NCBI GenBank assembly: GCA_018269075.1
Contig: JAFDVJ010000008.1
Span: 22,758-86,757 of the forward strand
Direction: 5' to 3'
Source: Acidobacteriota bacterium
Lineage (GTDB): Bacteria; Acidobacteriota; Blastocatellia; Pyrinomonadales; Pyrinomonadaceae
Length of the DNA stretch: 64,000 bases
Made by a program: the position numbers and the translations under genes
The notes under the pieces: model-generated
The model's input: the letters and a program-made list of their open reading frames with translations, nothing else
Told to the model about the DNA's origin: nothing
The model's database searches: none
Shown here: in pieces, positions 16,511 through 25,101 of the stretch
Numbering within the stretch: position 1 is the stretch's first letter
Layout of the letters: each line of letters begins with the position of its first letter

Positions 16511-18058
16511 TCAACGCCAGCTTCCGACGATCTCGCGGCAGACGGGGATCAGCGCGCCCTCTTTGTCGAGCGGATTTTCCTGGAAAGACACCCAGATCAA
16601 AGAGTGAAACGCCCGGATGACCTTTTCCTTCGAGACGTAAACGCCCGCGCCGCCGCCGTAATATTTGACGACCAGCTTGTCGTCCGTGAATTTCAGACAG
16701 GCTTCATATAAATTGAGCCCGCACGGCTCGGCATTCGCGCCGACCGTCGCCTTGCTCGTCGTCAGAAAAGCCTTCCACGTCTCGCTTTTGGCAACTCTCG
16801 TCACCTTTTTCTCGATCCGATACGTCTGTTCTTTTCCGAGGAATTTATCGAAGCCGCTCAATTCCACGGGAACGCGAACCTCGTCTTCCCGGTCGTAGGA
16901 CAGATCGACGACCTTTTTGACGAAACGCAGACCGCCTTTTCCGTAAGACGCTTCTTCGACGGTTTTTTTGAGCGGGTCGGCCCAAACGACCACCGGCTCG
17001 GCGCCCGGACAGCCGACCTGTTCGAGCGTCCCCCGCACGAAACGGCAGATCGCCTGACATTCGGCCGACTGGGCCTCATAATCGCCGAGCGCCCAGGCGC
17101 CGATTTCGGGATGCCCGTAAAAGGGATGGCGAAGCTCTTCGGGCACCGTTTTATCGGTTTCGAGCGTGTAAAACGTAAACTTTCCCATCAGCGCCTCGAC
17201 GATCTCGTGAAGCTCGGTCTTGCCGGTCGCCCTGATTCGTTTGATGGAGCTCACCATTCGTTTCGCGGTAAAGCCGTCGTCCGGTTCTTCCGGACGACGG
17301 ATCGGATCGGCGTAGGTTATGATCACGAAGTTTTCCGTCGTGCCGATGGCCGCCGTTTCGGGGTTTCGATTGGTCTTTCCGACCCAGTCGAACGACAGCT
17401 TCCCGTAACAGATGTCGTCCGCCAGGTCTTCGAGCGAGGTCAGCTCGATCACGTTGCGGCCGACGTTAAAAGTCATAGCGGCCGAGCGAAAAAAAGCCTT
17501 GCCTCTCAATTCGGCGCCGACTTTCCCGGTATCGGGCGCTTCGCCCTCGGCCTCGACGACGAGCCGAATCCTCGCCTTCGTTTTGCGATTGTGGCTGATC
17601 GGATTCGTTTTGCCGGGTGTCCAGTCGGGTTTCGCGTAAAGCTCGCCCGTATTCTTCCAATCGGTCTCGTTGTTTTTAATGACGTGATGGTCGGACAAAA
17701 ACGTCAGCTCGACGACTTTGAGCTTGAGCGGCGGAACCGGTTTCGGTTTTTCGGGCTCGGCTTTCTTTTCGGGCTCGGCTTTCGGTTTTTCGGGTTCTTT
17801 TTTCGGCGGCGGTTTCGGCAGCGGGCGGCGGACGGGCACGGCACTGCATTTCATCAGGATGGCGGTCGTCGATTCGCCTTTTTCCTCTTTGACGACGACC
17901 TTTCCGCCCTCTCTTTCGTAAACCTCGTACCAGAGCTCCCAGAGCTCTTCGGTGTCGGGCTTAGAGGTTCGGCCGGCTGTCTTTGCATTCACCGCCTGAC
18001 AGGCCTTGTCCCTCGCTTCGGGATTTATCTCATTGAGATCGACGTCTTTATAAGGCAT
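16511..18058 (-). CDS. Uncharacterised protein with Pro/Lys/Glu linker, possible type VI-type effector
   Basis: This 515-residue protein has no signal peptide. An N-terminal charged region (1-75) is followed by a PEKPKAEPEKK-type low-complexity linker (about 76-110). A beta-rich middle follows, then a segment with QSAECQAICRFVRGTLEQVGCPG and VVVWADP, and a C-terminal part with GLNLYEACLKFTD and VKYYGGG. The last pattern recalls uncharacterised proteins encoded beside VgrG/PAAR genes. The conserved Cys residues could belong to a papain- or transglutaminase-like fold, but no catalytic triad was assigned. It forms a unit with the 118-residue and 58-residue genes upstream. The function is unknown. 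Confidence 0.75.
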   Translation of the reverse strand: MPYKDVDLNEINPEARDKACQAVNAKTAGRTSKPDTEELWELWYEVYEREGGKVVVKEEKGESTTAILMKCSAVPVRRPLPKPPPKKEPEKPKAEPEKKAEPEKPKPVPPLKLKVVELTFLSDHHVIKNNETDWKNTGELYAKPDWTPGKTNPISHNRKTKARIRLVVEAEGEAPDTGKVGAELRGKAFFRSAAMTFNVGRNVIELTSLEDLADDICYGKLSFDWVGKTNRNPETAAIGTTENFVIITYADPIRRPEEPDDGFTAKRMVSSIKRIRATGKTELHEIVEALMGKFTFYTLETDKTVPEELRHPFYGHPEIGAWALGDYEAQSAECQAICRFVRGTLEQVGCPGAEPVVVWADPLKKTVEEASYGKGGLRFVKKVVDLSYDREDEVRVPVELSGFDKFLGKEQTYRIEKKVTRVAKSETWKAFLTTSKATVGANAEPCGLNLYEACLKFTDDKLVVKYYGGGAGVYVSKEKVIRAFHSLIWVSFQENPLDKEGALIPVCREIVGSWR

Positions 18059-18095
18059 ATCAATCCTTCAATATCGGTAAATTAGCAGTTCGGAA

Positions 18096-18167
18096 CCGGC
18101 CTTTGATCTTTGTCGTTTCGCGGCTTTGAACAGATTGTCTTTGAACGCCGAAGATCAAAGATCGGGG
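18096..18167. repeat. GATCTTTG inverted repeat pair
   Basis: TTTGATCTTTG on one side and GAAGATCAAAGATC on the other form an imperfect hairpin in the 114-bp gap between two minus-strand genes. Confidence 0.6.
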
Positions 18168-18172
18168 CCTCA

Positions 18173-18529
18173 TCAATCCTTCATTATTTCAAGCGTCCGG
18201 TGCCGGGCCAGCGCGGTCATTTTTTGCTCTTCGGTCAAAAAACCGTTATCCAGAATCTCCCGCGCCCAGAGAGTTTCTTCCAGATCGGGAAAATCGCGGC
18301 CGTATTCGACGGTATATTTCAGGAACTCGACGATGAAGCCGTCGTCTTTGAGTCTGAATCTGCCGGTTTTACCGAGACCGCCGCGAACATCGTCGCGCAA
18401 AACGTCCTCATCGACGTCTTTCAGTTTTTCGGGATAAGACGCGCGAAGCTCCGCGAGACAACGATTCTCGAATTCCAGATTGAGAGAATTCTGCATCTCG
18501 TCCCATTGTTCCCGCCTGATCACCAGCAT
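18173..18529 (-). CDS. Small conserved protein of the type found beside type VI effectors
   Basis: This soluble 118-residue protein begins MLVIRREQWDEM and contains an alpha-helical pattern ending in a hydrophobic segment FIVEFLKYTVEYGRDFP and LWAREIL. In many bacteria, short proteins of this layout (an MLxIRxEQ start and a central YGxxFxxxxxxxWAxxIL motif) lie next to VgrG/effector genes. That assignment is from memory of the pattern and was not searched. It lies 114 bp upstream of the 515-residue protein in the same orientation and may be its chaperone, adaptor or immunity partner. No such role is shown by the sequence. Confidence 0.8.
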   Translation of the reverse strand: MLVIRREQWDEMQNSLNLEFENRCLAELRASYPEKLKDVDEDVLRDDVRGGLGKTGRFRLKDDGFIVEFLKYTVEYGRDFPDLEETLWAREILDNGFLTEEQKMTALARHRTLEIMKD

Positions 18530-18655
18530 GATTTTCTTTTTTTGCAGTATAACCCGATGTGAAAAATAAAAAAAGAGAAAAGCGAGCGCCGGCCCGCAGC
18601 CGCGTTTCGAGCGAGGAACCGCGGTTTCGGTTCGATAATTCTTCGATCGGGACGA

Positions 18656-18832
18656 TCAGAAAAGACGGCGCTGGCCGTCGACGACCTCGGCGATGATCGT
18701 TTCGATCTCGTTTTCCTCGGCGGTCTCGCATTCCCTCAAAACCTCGCGCTTCTGCGCGGCCGACAGCTCGCGCCACGCTTTCGTGAGCTCTTTCGATTGA
18801 TGGATCAGATAAATCGTCCGGTTTGGAGACAT
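18656..18832 (-). CDS. Small 58-residue hypothetical protein
   Basis: A short frame begins at ATG 18832 and ends TGA at 18656-18658. It encodes a charged helical protein (starting MSPNRTIYLIHQSKELTKAW, ending EVVDGQRRLF). Orientation and position fit a third gene of the 16511-18529 unit, with a 126-bp gap. There is no good ribosome binding site because a GATTTCG array lies immediately upstream of the ATG. Coding is plausible from composition and codon use but not certain. Confidence 0.5.
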   Translation of the reverse strand: MSPNRTIYLIHQSKELTKAWRELSAAQKREVLRECETAEENEIETIIAEVVDGQRRLF

Positions 18833-18872
18833 TGCGATTTCGGATTTCGGATTTCGGATTTCGGATTTGGTT
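18833..18872. repeat. GATTTCG heptamer array
   Basis: About five tandem units start directly at the ATG of the 58-residue frame, so they occupy its expected ribosome-binding region. The following 18873-19022 stretch holds no gene. Confidence 0.85.
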
Positions 18873-18949
18873 TTACGTCGGGGACGATCGATATTTCAAA
18901 GCGAATCTTTTGAGATTATAGGAAAAACGCCGGCGTTTATCCAATTAAA

Positions 18950-19021
18950 AGTTTGGGAAGAAGAGGAAATAGTATTGGAATTTCGTAAAGTTCGGGGGAA
19001 AGGCAACTCACTTCCCAAACT
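18950..19021 (-). terminator. Possible terminator hairpin
   Basis: AGTTTGGGAAG (18950-18960) and CTTCCCAAACT (19011-19021) are perfect inverted repeats around a 50-nt loop just after the ICMT-like gene. Read on the minus strand they are followed by TTTTAATT. The loop is long, so this could instead be a small repeat element. Confidence 0.4.
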
Positions 19022-19022
19022 G

Positions 19023-19511
19023 TTAAATCCATCTCCGGACGCGGCGGCGGTAGTTTTCGTATTCGGGGCCGAAATCGCGGCGGAGGCGCGGCTCTTCGTG
19101 GAGCCGGATGAACAGATTGAAGGCGGCGAAAACGACCGCCGCGTAAACGGCGAGGCCCCACGACGGCCAGAAAAGACATTCGCCGGCGAGCATCAGCATC
19201 ACGCCGACGTACATCGGGTTCCGCGAGTATTTGTACAATCCCCTGACGACCAGTTTCCGTGTCGGATCGAGCGGCGAAAGCGTGCCGCGGCCCTCGGTCG
19301 CGAAACGCAGGATGCAGATCGTCAAAATTATCAAACCGGCAACGAACAAAACGCCGCCTGCGAGCGTCCCGATCGTCGGCGATTCCGGCCGGAACGAACG
19401 ATCGCCGGCGCGCAGGATCAGATACGGGACCAGGCCCGCCACCAGTCCGGGCTGCAGCACGGTAAACAGCAGATTGCGCAGCAATAAAGAAATCATCGTT
19501 TTTCCTCTCAC
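19023..19511 (-). CDS. Isoprenylcysteine carboxyl methyltransferase/PEMT-family membrane protein
   Basis: This 162-residue protein has about four membrane helices and the family signature in order: RKLVVRGLYKYSRNPMYVGVMLMLAG (about residues 87-112) and LHEEPRLRRDFGPEYENYRRRVRRW at the C-terminus, which bind SAM and form the active-site rim. Bacterial members are usually of unknown substrate (lipid or small-molecule methylation). Its ATG overlaps the TGA of the upstream membrane protein by 4 nt (ATGA), so the two are coupled. An internal Met at 19496 is another possible start. Confidence 0.88.
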   Translation of the reverse strand: MRGKTMISLLLRNLLFTVLQPGLVAGLVPYLILRAGDRSFRPESPTIGTLAGGVLFVAGLIILTICILRFATEGRGTLSPLDPTRKLVVRGLYKYSRNPMYVGVMLMLAGECLFWPSWGLAVYAAVVFAAFNLFIRLHEEPRLRRDFGPEYENYRRRVRRWI

Positions 19512-20683
19512 GGCGTTTCGGGCGCCGGGCAGCCGCTTCGCTTCAACCGCCAGCTCCCGTCGAAAACGCCCGGTTTTTCGCGGACGATCAGCTCCGTCGA
19601 CGCTTTATCTTCCGTCATCCGGCAAACCGCCCGCGCAATCTGTTCGGAAACGCGGCTTTCCGGATACGCCGGCACGTTCAGATCGGCGAGCGCCCATTCG
19701 AACAGCGGCAGCATCCGTTCGCCGGTCGTCTGCACGCGAAAAACGACGGACCGCGCCTTCGGCGGCAGCTTCCCGAACGACGCGTCGTCGATCCGGATGA
19801 CCGCGATCTCCGTGTTTCCCGAATAGAGCGCGCCCGAAAGATACATATCCCAGAGCCCGAAAAAACTCAAGACCGGCAGCAGGACGGCGGCCGCGACGAT
19901 TCCCGCCAGTAGTTTTTCGCTTCGCTTTGCCGGACCGCGAAACGCTTCCGCGATCGAGACGCCGCTTTGCCGGAACAATCCGGCGACGAGCGCGATCAGG
20001 GCCGCGTTCCAGAGCCAGACGACGCGGTTATAGTCTTTCGCGACGAGCGCGGCGAGAATCGTCAGATGCATCGCGATCGCCGCGCAAACCGCGAGCTTCC
20101 GCGTCCTCCGGACGAGCAGCCCGACGCCGATCAGCATCTCCGTCAGCGCGATCGCCAACGCGAGCGCGCCGAGCGGCCAGTTTCCCGTCGAAAAAAGATT
20201 TTCGAAAAGCTTCGGCAGCAATTCGTGGGCGAAGGAATAATTCAGTTTCTGCGCGCCGCTCCAGAAATAAAGCATTGCGACGACCGTCTGCGCGAGCCCG
20301 AGCGTCCGGTTCGCGGCCGCGTCATCGTCGTTTCGCCGCGGATTGCCGAAAGCCGCGACCGCGAGCAGCAGCGCATACTGGCAAACCCACGGCTGGAGCC
20401 GCGTCTGATCGAAAACCGCGAACAGCAGCAGCGCGCCGAGCGCGAGCGCCGGGAAAACCCGCGACCGGCCGAAAAAAATCGTCGCCGCCAGCGCGCCGGT
20501 CAGCACGACCGCCAGCGCGCGTTCGAACGCGACGACGAATCCGGCCGGCGGCTCGAAAAAAAGCGGCGCGCGCGGAAACTCGCGCGTCACCGGAAACCAC
20601 AGTTCGTGCGAGCAAAAAAGACCGGCCAGCAGCGCCAGGCCGACGACGACGCGCAAAAATCTGATCCGATCGAACGCTTTCAA
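19508..20683 (-). CDS. Multi-pass membrane protein, DoxX/HTTM-like
   Basis: This 391-residue protein has about nine hydrophobic segments followed by a soluble C-terminal domain of about 110 residues. WVCQYALLLAVAAFGN and AMLYFWSGAQKLNYSF resemble HTTM/DoxX-like membrane domains. The start is a TTG at 20683, preceded by GGAGG with 6-nt spacing; the nearby ATG is out of frame. It begins 1 nt after the stop of the ankyrin gene and overlaps the ICMT gene, so the three form an operon. The function is unknown. Confidence 0.8.
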   Translation of the reverse strand: MKAFDRIRFLRVVVGLALLAGLFCSHELWFPVTREFPRAPLFFEPPAGFVVAFERALAVVLTGALAATIFFGRSRVFPALALGALLLFAVFDQTRLQPWVCQYALLLAVAAFGNPRRNDDDAAANRTLGLAQTVVAMLYFWSGAQKLNYSFAHELLPKLFENLFSTGNWPLGALALAIALTEMLIGVGLLVRRTRKLAVCAAIAMHLTILAALVAKDYNRVVWLWNAALIALVAGLFRQSGVSIAEAFRGPAKRSEKLLAGIVAAAVLLPVLSFFGLWDMYLSGALYSGNTEIAVIRIDDASFGKLPPKARSVVFRVQTTGERMLPLFEWALADLNVPAYPESRVSEQIARAVCRMTEDKASTELIVREKPGVFDGSWRLKRSGCPAPETP

Positions 20684-20684
20684 T

Positions 20685-22502
20685 TCATTCCTCCGGCGTT
20701 TTCTCGCGCGCGCCGGCCGCTTCGAGCAGGCGGACGATCTCTTCGAGCTTCGGCCGGCGCCAATCGTCCTTCAGATGTTCGCGGGCGAACCGCAGCGCCC
20801 GGCCGGCCGGTTCGCCGGTCGCGTCGGCGCCGAGCGCGAGCAGTTGCCGGACGCCCTCGACCTGATTCGATTCGACGGCCGCAAAGAGCGCGCCCTGGCC
20901 GTTCGTGCAGACGTAATCGAGATTCGCCTTGTGCTCGACGAGCAGCTTGATGAGGCCGGCGACCTGCGGGTCGGCGTCGGCGTTCCGGACGGCCGTCATC
21001 AAAGCCGAATTGCATTCGTTGTCGGGCGCGCCGTTCGGATCGGCGCCGGCGCGCAGCAGATCGACGGCCATCCCGTAGTTATGCTTCGCCCACGACCACT
21101 GCATCGACCTCATCAAAGCGGTTCGTCCCCGTTTGTCGCGCGCGTCGACCGGCACGCCGCGCGCGAGCAGCAGCGCGACGATCTCCGAACGCCCGTTTTC
21201 GACCGCCGCCATCAGGTTCGTCGTGCCGAAACGGTCCGTAAAATTCGGATCCGCGCCGCCGTCGAGCAGCAGCTTGACGAGCCCGAGCAGGCTTTCGCGC
21301 TCGGCGGCGTTCAGATCGGAATAATACATTTTGAGCGCCGTCCGAAAGGCGTTTTTACCCGACCGGCAGGCCAGATCGGGCCGTGCTTTATTAGCTAAAA
21401 GCAGTTTGATGAACTCCTGATTATTGTTGCCGACCGCCTGCATCAGCGGCGACGTGCAGCTCGTATCCCAGTAATAATCGCTGTCGCTCCCGTCGCCGAG
21501 CAGGACGTTCGGATCGGCCCCGGCTTTGAGCAGCCGGGCGGCGACATCGAGCCTGGCGGGCGTTTCCGCCGAATTGTAAATGCTCACGTAAGCGAGCGCC
21601 GTTTGGCCCGCGCCGTCTTTTTGATCGACCGGCAGCTTTTTCGAAAGCAGCGTCCTGACGACCGGCGCGTCGCCGTTGAAAGCGGCCAGCATCAGCGCCG
21701 TCTCACCGTTCCTGCCGACCGCTCTGAGGTCCGCGCCGGCCGCCATCAGAAAATCGACGCCCGCCAGATATTTCGCGTAAATTGCCTTTTCCTCGTCGTT
21801 TCGCGACGGCAGCCCGCTCCGATACCGCTGCGGGCTGCCGGCCAGATAATACAAAAGCAGATCGCCGAACGGCCTTTTCTCCTTTCGAAGATCGACCCCG
21901 GCCGCGAAAAAAGGCGCGAGCAGATCGAGACGGCCGGCGGCGGCCGCGAAGATGAGGGCGGGCAGATTCCGCGGGCCGGCGACGCCGCGCAGCTCGCTCG
22001 TCGAAAGACGCGGATCGACGCCCGCCCTCAACAGCCGCGCGACCGTCGCCGCATCGCCCTCGCCGATCGCCTGAAAAAGCTCGCGTTTGAGCTGTTCCCG
22101 GCCGACGGCTTTTCGCTCGCGGCGGCTGCGCGGCTCGACGAGCAGCTCGATTTTGAAATTTTCCGACCGTCCGGAAAGCTCGAACTGCCGGGTCAGAAAA
22201 TCGTTGAGATAGTGAAACCTGAACAGCAGAATGTCCCGGTACGGATAAAAGCCGGCTTTCGTGACCGTGAAATCGTCGGTGTGACAATCGCCGAAACCGA
22301 TCGGAAATCTGAATAAGCCCTTGTCATCGGTCACGCCGCTGCTTCCGCACGAGGCTTTGACCTCGACCGTCGCCTGCGCGACCGGCCGGTTCGCATAATC
22401 GACGACTTCGAGAAAACGGTAATCGACCGCGCCCTGCGCCCGCGCGCCGGCGGCCGCGGCGAGGAACAGGAAGAAGAGCAGAAAGACGCGATTTTTAAGC
22501 AT
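20685..22502 (-). CDS. Secreted ankyrin-repeat protein
   Basis: This 605-residue protein has a signal peptide (LLFFLFLAAAAGARAQ, cleaved near residue 23), a short carboxypeptidase-regulatory-like sandwich (to about residue 125) and at least ten ankyrin repeats from about residue 135. Clear repeat cores include GETALMLAAFNGDAPVVRTLL, GTTNLMAAVENGRSEIVALLL and GRTALMRSMQWS. It is probably periplasmic and mediates protein contacts. It heads the operon with the DoxX-like and ICMT-like genes. No enzymatic motif was seen. Confidence 0.92.
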   Translation of the reverse strand: MLKNRVFLLFFLFLAAAAGARAQGAVDYRFLEVVDYANRPVAQATVEVKASCGSSGVTDDKGLFRFPIGFGDCHTDDFTVTKAGFYPYRDILLFRFHYLNDFLTRQFELSGRSENFKIELLVEPRSRRERKAVGREQLKRELFQAIGEGDAATVARLLRAGVDPRLSTSELRGVAGPRNLPALIFAAAAGRLDLLAPFFAAGVDLRKEKRPFGDLLLYYLAGSPQRYRSGLPSRNDEEKAIYAKYLAGVDFLMAAGADLRAVGRNGETALMLAAFNGDAPVVRTLLSKKLPVDQKDGAGQTALAYVSIYNSAETPARLDVAARLLKAGADPNVLLGDGSDSDYYWDTSCTSPLMQAVGNNNQEFIKLLLANKARPDLACRSGKNAFRTALKMYYSDLNAAERESLLGLVKLLLDGGADPNFTDRFGTTNLMAAVENGRSEIVALLLARGVPVDARDKRGRTALMRSMQWSWAKHNYGMAVDLLRAGADPNGAPDNECNSALMTAVRNADADPQVAGLIKLLVEHKANLDYVCTNGQGALFAAVESNQVEGVRQLLALGADATGEPAGRALRFAREHLKDDWRRPKLEEIVRLLEAAGAREKTPEE

Positions 22503-22536
22503 AAGTATTTTGTTGTTGTAAGTTTAGCAACAATGT

Positions 22537-22611
22537 GATCTTTGATCTTTGATCTTTGACCGTTGTAAATGAAGCCAAAATCAAAGATCAAAAATCAAAG
22601 GCCAAAGATCG
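22537..22611. repeat. GATCTTTG periodic hairpin
   Basis: Three GATCTTT units (22537-22560) face AAAGATC-type units (22573-22611) across a short spacer. They lie in the 22503-22922 gap, where nothing else was recognised apart from a GACGAACGACGAAC stretch near 22886. Confidence 0.8.
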
Positions 22612-22922
22612 GATTGGTGAGTAAATTTAAAAACCAAAGTAATAAGGGGCCTCACTTTACAAACGATCGTTCGGCCCGCGAATCCTCCCGAAACGAATTC
22701 GATTTATTTATTGAGCGGGGAAAGCCGGAACAAGCCCCCAAACGCCCGCCGCTTTTTGCTAATCGTGCGCAAATTCAGGGTTTATACTGCTAATGATGCA
22801 CGCCGGCGCGTTCGGGTTCGTCGCGCCGGAAAAATTTTCGCGGCTGTCGTTCGCCGCCTGCCACGCGCAATCTTCATCGTCAGGGACGACGAACGACGAA
22901 CGCAAAATAAATCGACGCGTCG

Positions 22923-23762
22923 TCAGGCGGTCGCGACCGGGAGGCCGCGGCTCGACCATTCGCTCCACGAGCCGACATAGAGTTTCGGGATTTCGAGCCC
23001 GGCGTAGTCCAGCGCGAGCAGCGTGTGGCAGGCGGTGACGCCTGAGCCGCAGTGGACGATGACGTCGTCGCGGCCGGCGAGCGCGCGCGCGTATTTTTCG
23101 CGCAGGACTTCCGGCGGCAGAAAAAATCCGTCGGCGTCGAGGTTCTCGGCGAACGGGATGTTGACGGCGTTCGGGATGTGGCCGGCGATCTTGTCGAAGG
23201 GTTCCGTCTCGCCGTTATAACGCGGCGTTTCGCGGACGTCGACGATCAGCGCGCCGCCGTTCGTCGACGCGTTTTCGACCTCGTCGACGGCGACCGTCGG
23301 AAGCGTCCACGCGTCCGCGTCGTAAGCGCCCGCGACGACGTCCGCCGCGCCGTCCGCGACCGGAAAGCCGGCGCGCACCGCCGCGTCGATCCCGCCGTCG
23401 AGCACCTGCGCCTGCGCGTGCCCGACCGCGCGCAGCATCCACCAGAACCGCGCCGCCGCGTTCGCGCCGTTTTTGTCGTCGTAGACGACGACGTGCGAGT
23501 CGGGCGAAATCCCGAGCTCACGAAGCGTCGCGGCGAATTTCGCGGGCGACGGCAAGGGATGACGGCCGCCGTCGGCCGGCGTCGATTTGATGTCGGCGAG
23601 CTGCGAGTTGATGTCGACGAACGCCGCGCCTTCGAGATGCCGCGCCGCGAAGCTCGCGCGCGCCTGCGGGTTATTGCTGGCATCGAAAATACGCAGGTTT
23701 TCGACTCCTTTCAGTTTCAGTAATTGGTCCGGTTTGATGATCGGGCAGATTTTTTCGCTCAT
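22923..23762 (-). CDS. sseA: Thiosulfate/3-mercaptopyruvate sulfurtransferase (tandem rhodanese)
   Basis: This 279-residue protein has two rhodanese domains. The first, inactive one (about 1-135) includes HLEGAAFVDINSQLAD and GISPDSHVVVYDD. The second ends with the active-site loop around Cys238 (VHCGSGVTACHTLLAL). The CGSGVTA loop is that of mercaptopyruvate sulfurtransferases. It would transfer sulfur from 3-mercaptopyruvate or thiosulfate to cyanide or thiols in the cytoplasm. It is monocistronic by position. The symbol is given by family, not by orthology. Confidence 0.92.
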   Translation of the reverse strand: MSEKICPIIKPDQLLKLKGVENLRIFDASNNPQARASFAARHLEGAAFVDINSQLADIKSTPADGGRHPLPSPAKFAATLRELGISPDSHVVVYDDKNGANAAARFWWMLRAVGHAQAQVLDGGIDAAVRAGFPVADGAADVVAGAYDADAWTLPTVAVDEVENASTNGGALIVDVRETPRYNGETEPFDKIAGHIPNAVNIPFAENLDADGFFLPPEVLREKYARALAGRDDVIVHCGSGVTACHTLLALDYAGLEIPKLYVGSWSEWSSRGLPVATA

Positions 23763-23812
23763 CCCGATATTTTACCCCAAGCCCGGTTATGAAGGAATGG
23801 TTACGCCAATTT

Positions 23813-24118
23813 TTACCGCCGCCCGCCCGCGCCGCCGGGGTTTCCGTAATCGATCCCGTCCGCGCCGGGTCCGCGTCCGGCTTCGGCGAGCGTCTTTAAG
23901 AAATCTTCGGGGATCGTTATTTTATTTTTTTCGGCGAATGCCAGAAATTCTTTGATCGTCATCGGCGAATGCGTTCGGCCGCATTGATCCTTGCGGTCTT
24001 CTTCGTAAGCGTAAACCCTTCCCTCGAAAAACAGATAGCCCTGCTCGCCCCACTGATCGACGCGCCCGACCGTAAAATGCGGGCAGTCGGCGTAAAATAT
24101 GTGCTCGTAGTTTTCCAT
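23813..24118 (-). CDS. Small hypothetical protein, 101 residues
   Basis: The frame starts MENYEHIFYADCPHF at 24118 and ends TAA at 23813-23815. It has no signal peptide. The middle contains TIKEFLAFAEKNKITIPEDFLKTLAE, a helical region, and the tail is Gly-rich (GGAGGRR). It lies 11 bp downstream of the cupin gene in the same orientation, so the two are probably cotranscribed. The family was not recognised. Confidence 0.7.
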   Translation of the reverse strand: MENYEHIFYADCPHFTVGRVDQWGEQGYLFFEGRVYAYEEDRKDQCGRTHSPMTIKEFLAFAEKNKITIPEDFLKTLAEAGRGPGADGIDYGNPGGAGGRR

Positions 24119-24129
24119 AATCCGAAATA

Positions 24130-24540
24130 TTACGGCTTCTGTTCCGCGAACCAGCGGACCATCGCCGGCAGCTCGCTTTCGAATCCGCCGGGGACGTCGA
24201 TGTTCAAAAAGGCCGCCTCGCGGTCGGTCCGGTTCGCGAAAGTATGTGTCGTGTTTCTGGGGATTCTGATGAAATCGCCCTTTTCGGCCTCGACCCACCC
24301 GTCGCCCGCCAGCACCGAAACGGTCCCTTCGAGCACGAAAAAAATATGTTCCTTGTCGTCGTGAAAATGCTCGCCCGGTCCCTCGGAACGAGGGTCGAGC
24401 CGCCATTCGGAAATGCTGTATCTCGAAGCGGTTTCCCGCTCGTCCGCCTTGAAGACCGCTGTCATCGGTCCCAGCCTGTATTCCCTTCCCTCGCCGTTTT
24501 TCAGGATCAAAACGGCGTCTTCCGAATTTTCGCGATTCAT
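24130..24540 (-). CDS. Cupin domain protein
   Basis: This 136-residue protein has the two cupin motifs. GPGEHFHDDKEHIFFVLEGTVSVL (about 52-75) contains the G-x5-HxH-x4-E type metal site, and DFIRIPRNTTHTFAN (about 87-102) holds the last His. Single-domain cupins of this size are often enzymes or ligand-binding proteins with unknown substrates. It is followed closely by the 101-residue gene. It is probably cytoplasmic. Confidence 0.88.
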   Translation of the reverse strand: MNRENSEDAVLILKNGEGREYRLGPMTAVFKADERETASRYSISEWRLDPRSEGPGEHFHDDKEHIFFVLEGTVSVLAGDGWVEAEKGDFIRIPRNTTHTFANRTDREAAFLNIDVPGGFESELPAMVRWFAEQKP

Positions 24541-24600
24541 TCGACCTTCCCCCTTAATTATTAGTTTGATGACGATCGTGCCCGCCGGCGCACGCTCCGA

Positions 24601-25074
24601 CTATTCCCAATCGGTCGAAAAAGTCAGCTCCTCGATCCGGTAAGCGTGGAGCATCTCGTGATTGAGCAGATGCCGGAACATGACGAACGGCGAATACGGC
24701 CTGAAATACTCGTGAACGGCCGGTTTATGCCATTCTTCGGCCGACAGCGTCTTCAGAATTTCGACGAGCGACGCGCGTTCCGCGACATAGCGCGCGAGGC
24801 TCGCGTCGAGATCGACTTCGAGCATCGCGCCGGCTTCGTCCTCGGCGGAATTATAGATCGTCTTGATGACCGGGTCCGGCGTCGACAAAATAAGTTCGAG
24901 CCGCGCGCGGAAAACCGCGTCGGTCTGCGAAAGATGAACGGCGTGCTCGTAGGCCGACCATTTCGAAGGTTTCGGGCGGCGCTTCAATATTTCCGCCGGA
25001 ACCTCGCGGACCAAAGGCACGATCACGCCCGGCGCAGCCGCGAGCGCGGCGATCAGATTGTCGGTATCACTCAT
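24601..25074 (-). CDS. DinB family protein
   Basis: This 157-residue four-helix-bundle protein has KPSKWSAYEHAVHLSQTDAVF (about 36-56) and FRHLLNHEMLHAYRIEEL near the C-terminus, with the spaced His residues expected for a DinB-type metal site. Related proteins include thiol-dependent transferases and proteins of unknown role. It differs from the tandem DinB pair at 60251-61295. It is monocistronic or the last gene after the cupin pair. Confidence 0.85.
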   Translation of the reverse strand: MSDTDNLIAALAAAPGVIVPLVREVPAEILKRRPKPSKWSAYEHAVHLSQTDAVFRARLELILSTPDPVIKTIYNSAEDEAGAMLEVDLDASLARYVAERASLVEILKTLSAEEWHKPAVHEYFRPYSPFVMFRHLLNHEMLHAYRIEELTFSTDWE

Positions 25075-25101
25075 AAATCACCTCGATAAATTCACCGCGG
25101 A

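Noticed and set aside
18408..18776. 122-codon minus-strand ORF overlapping the 118-residue gene
   Set aside because: Arg-rich shadow frame; the 18173-18529 and 18656-18832 frames fit better.
22711..22980. Plus-strand ORFs between the ankyrin and rhodanese genes
   Set aside because: Low-complexity Arg-rich translations with no ribosome site, running into the rhodanese 3' end.
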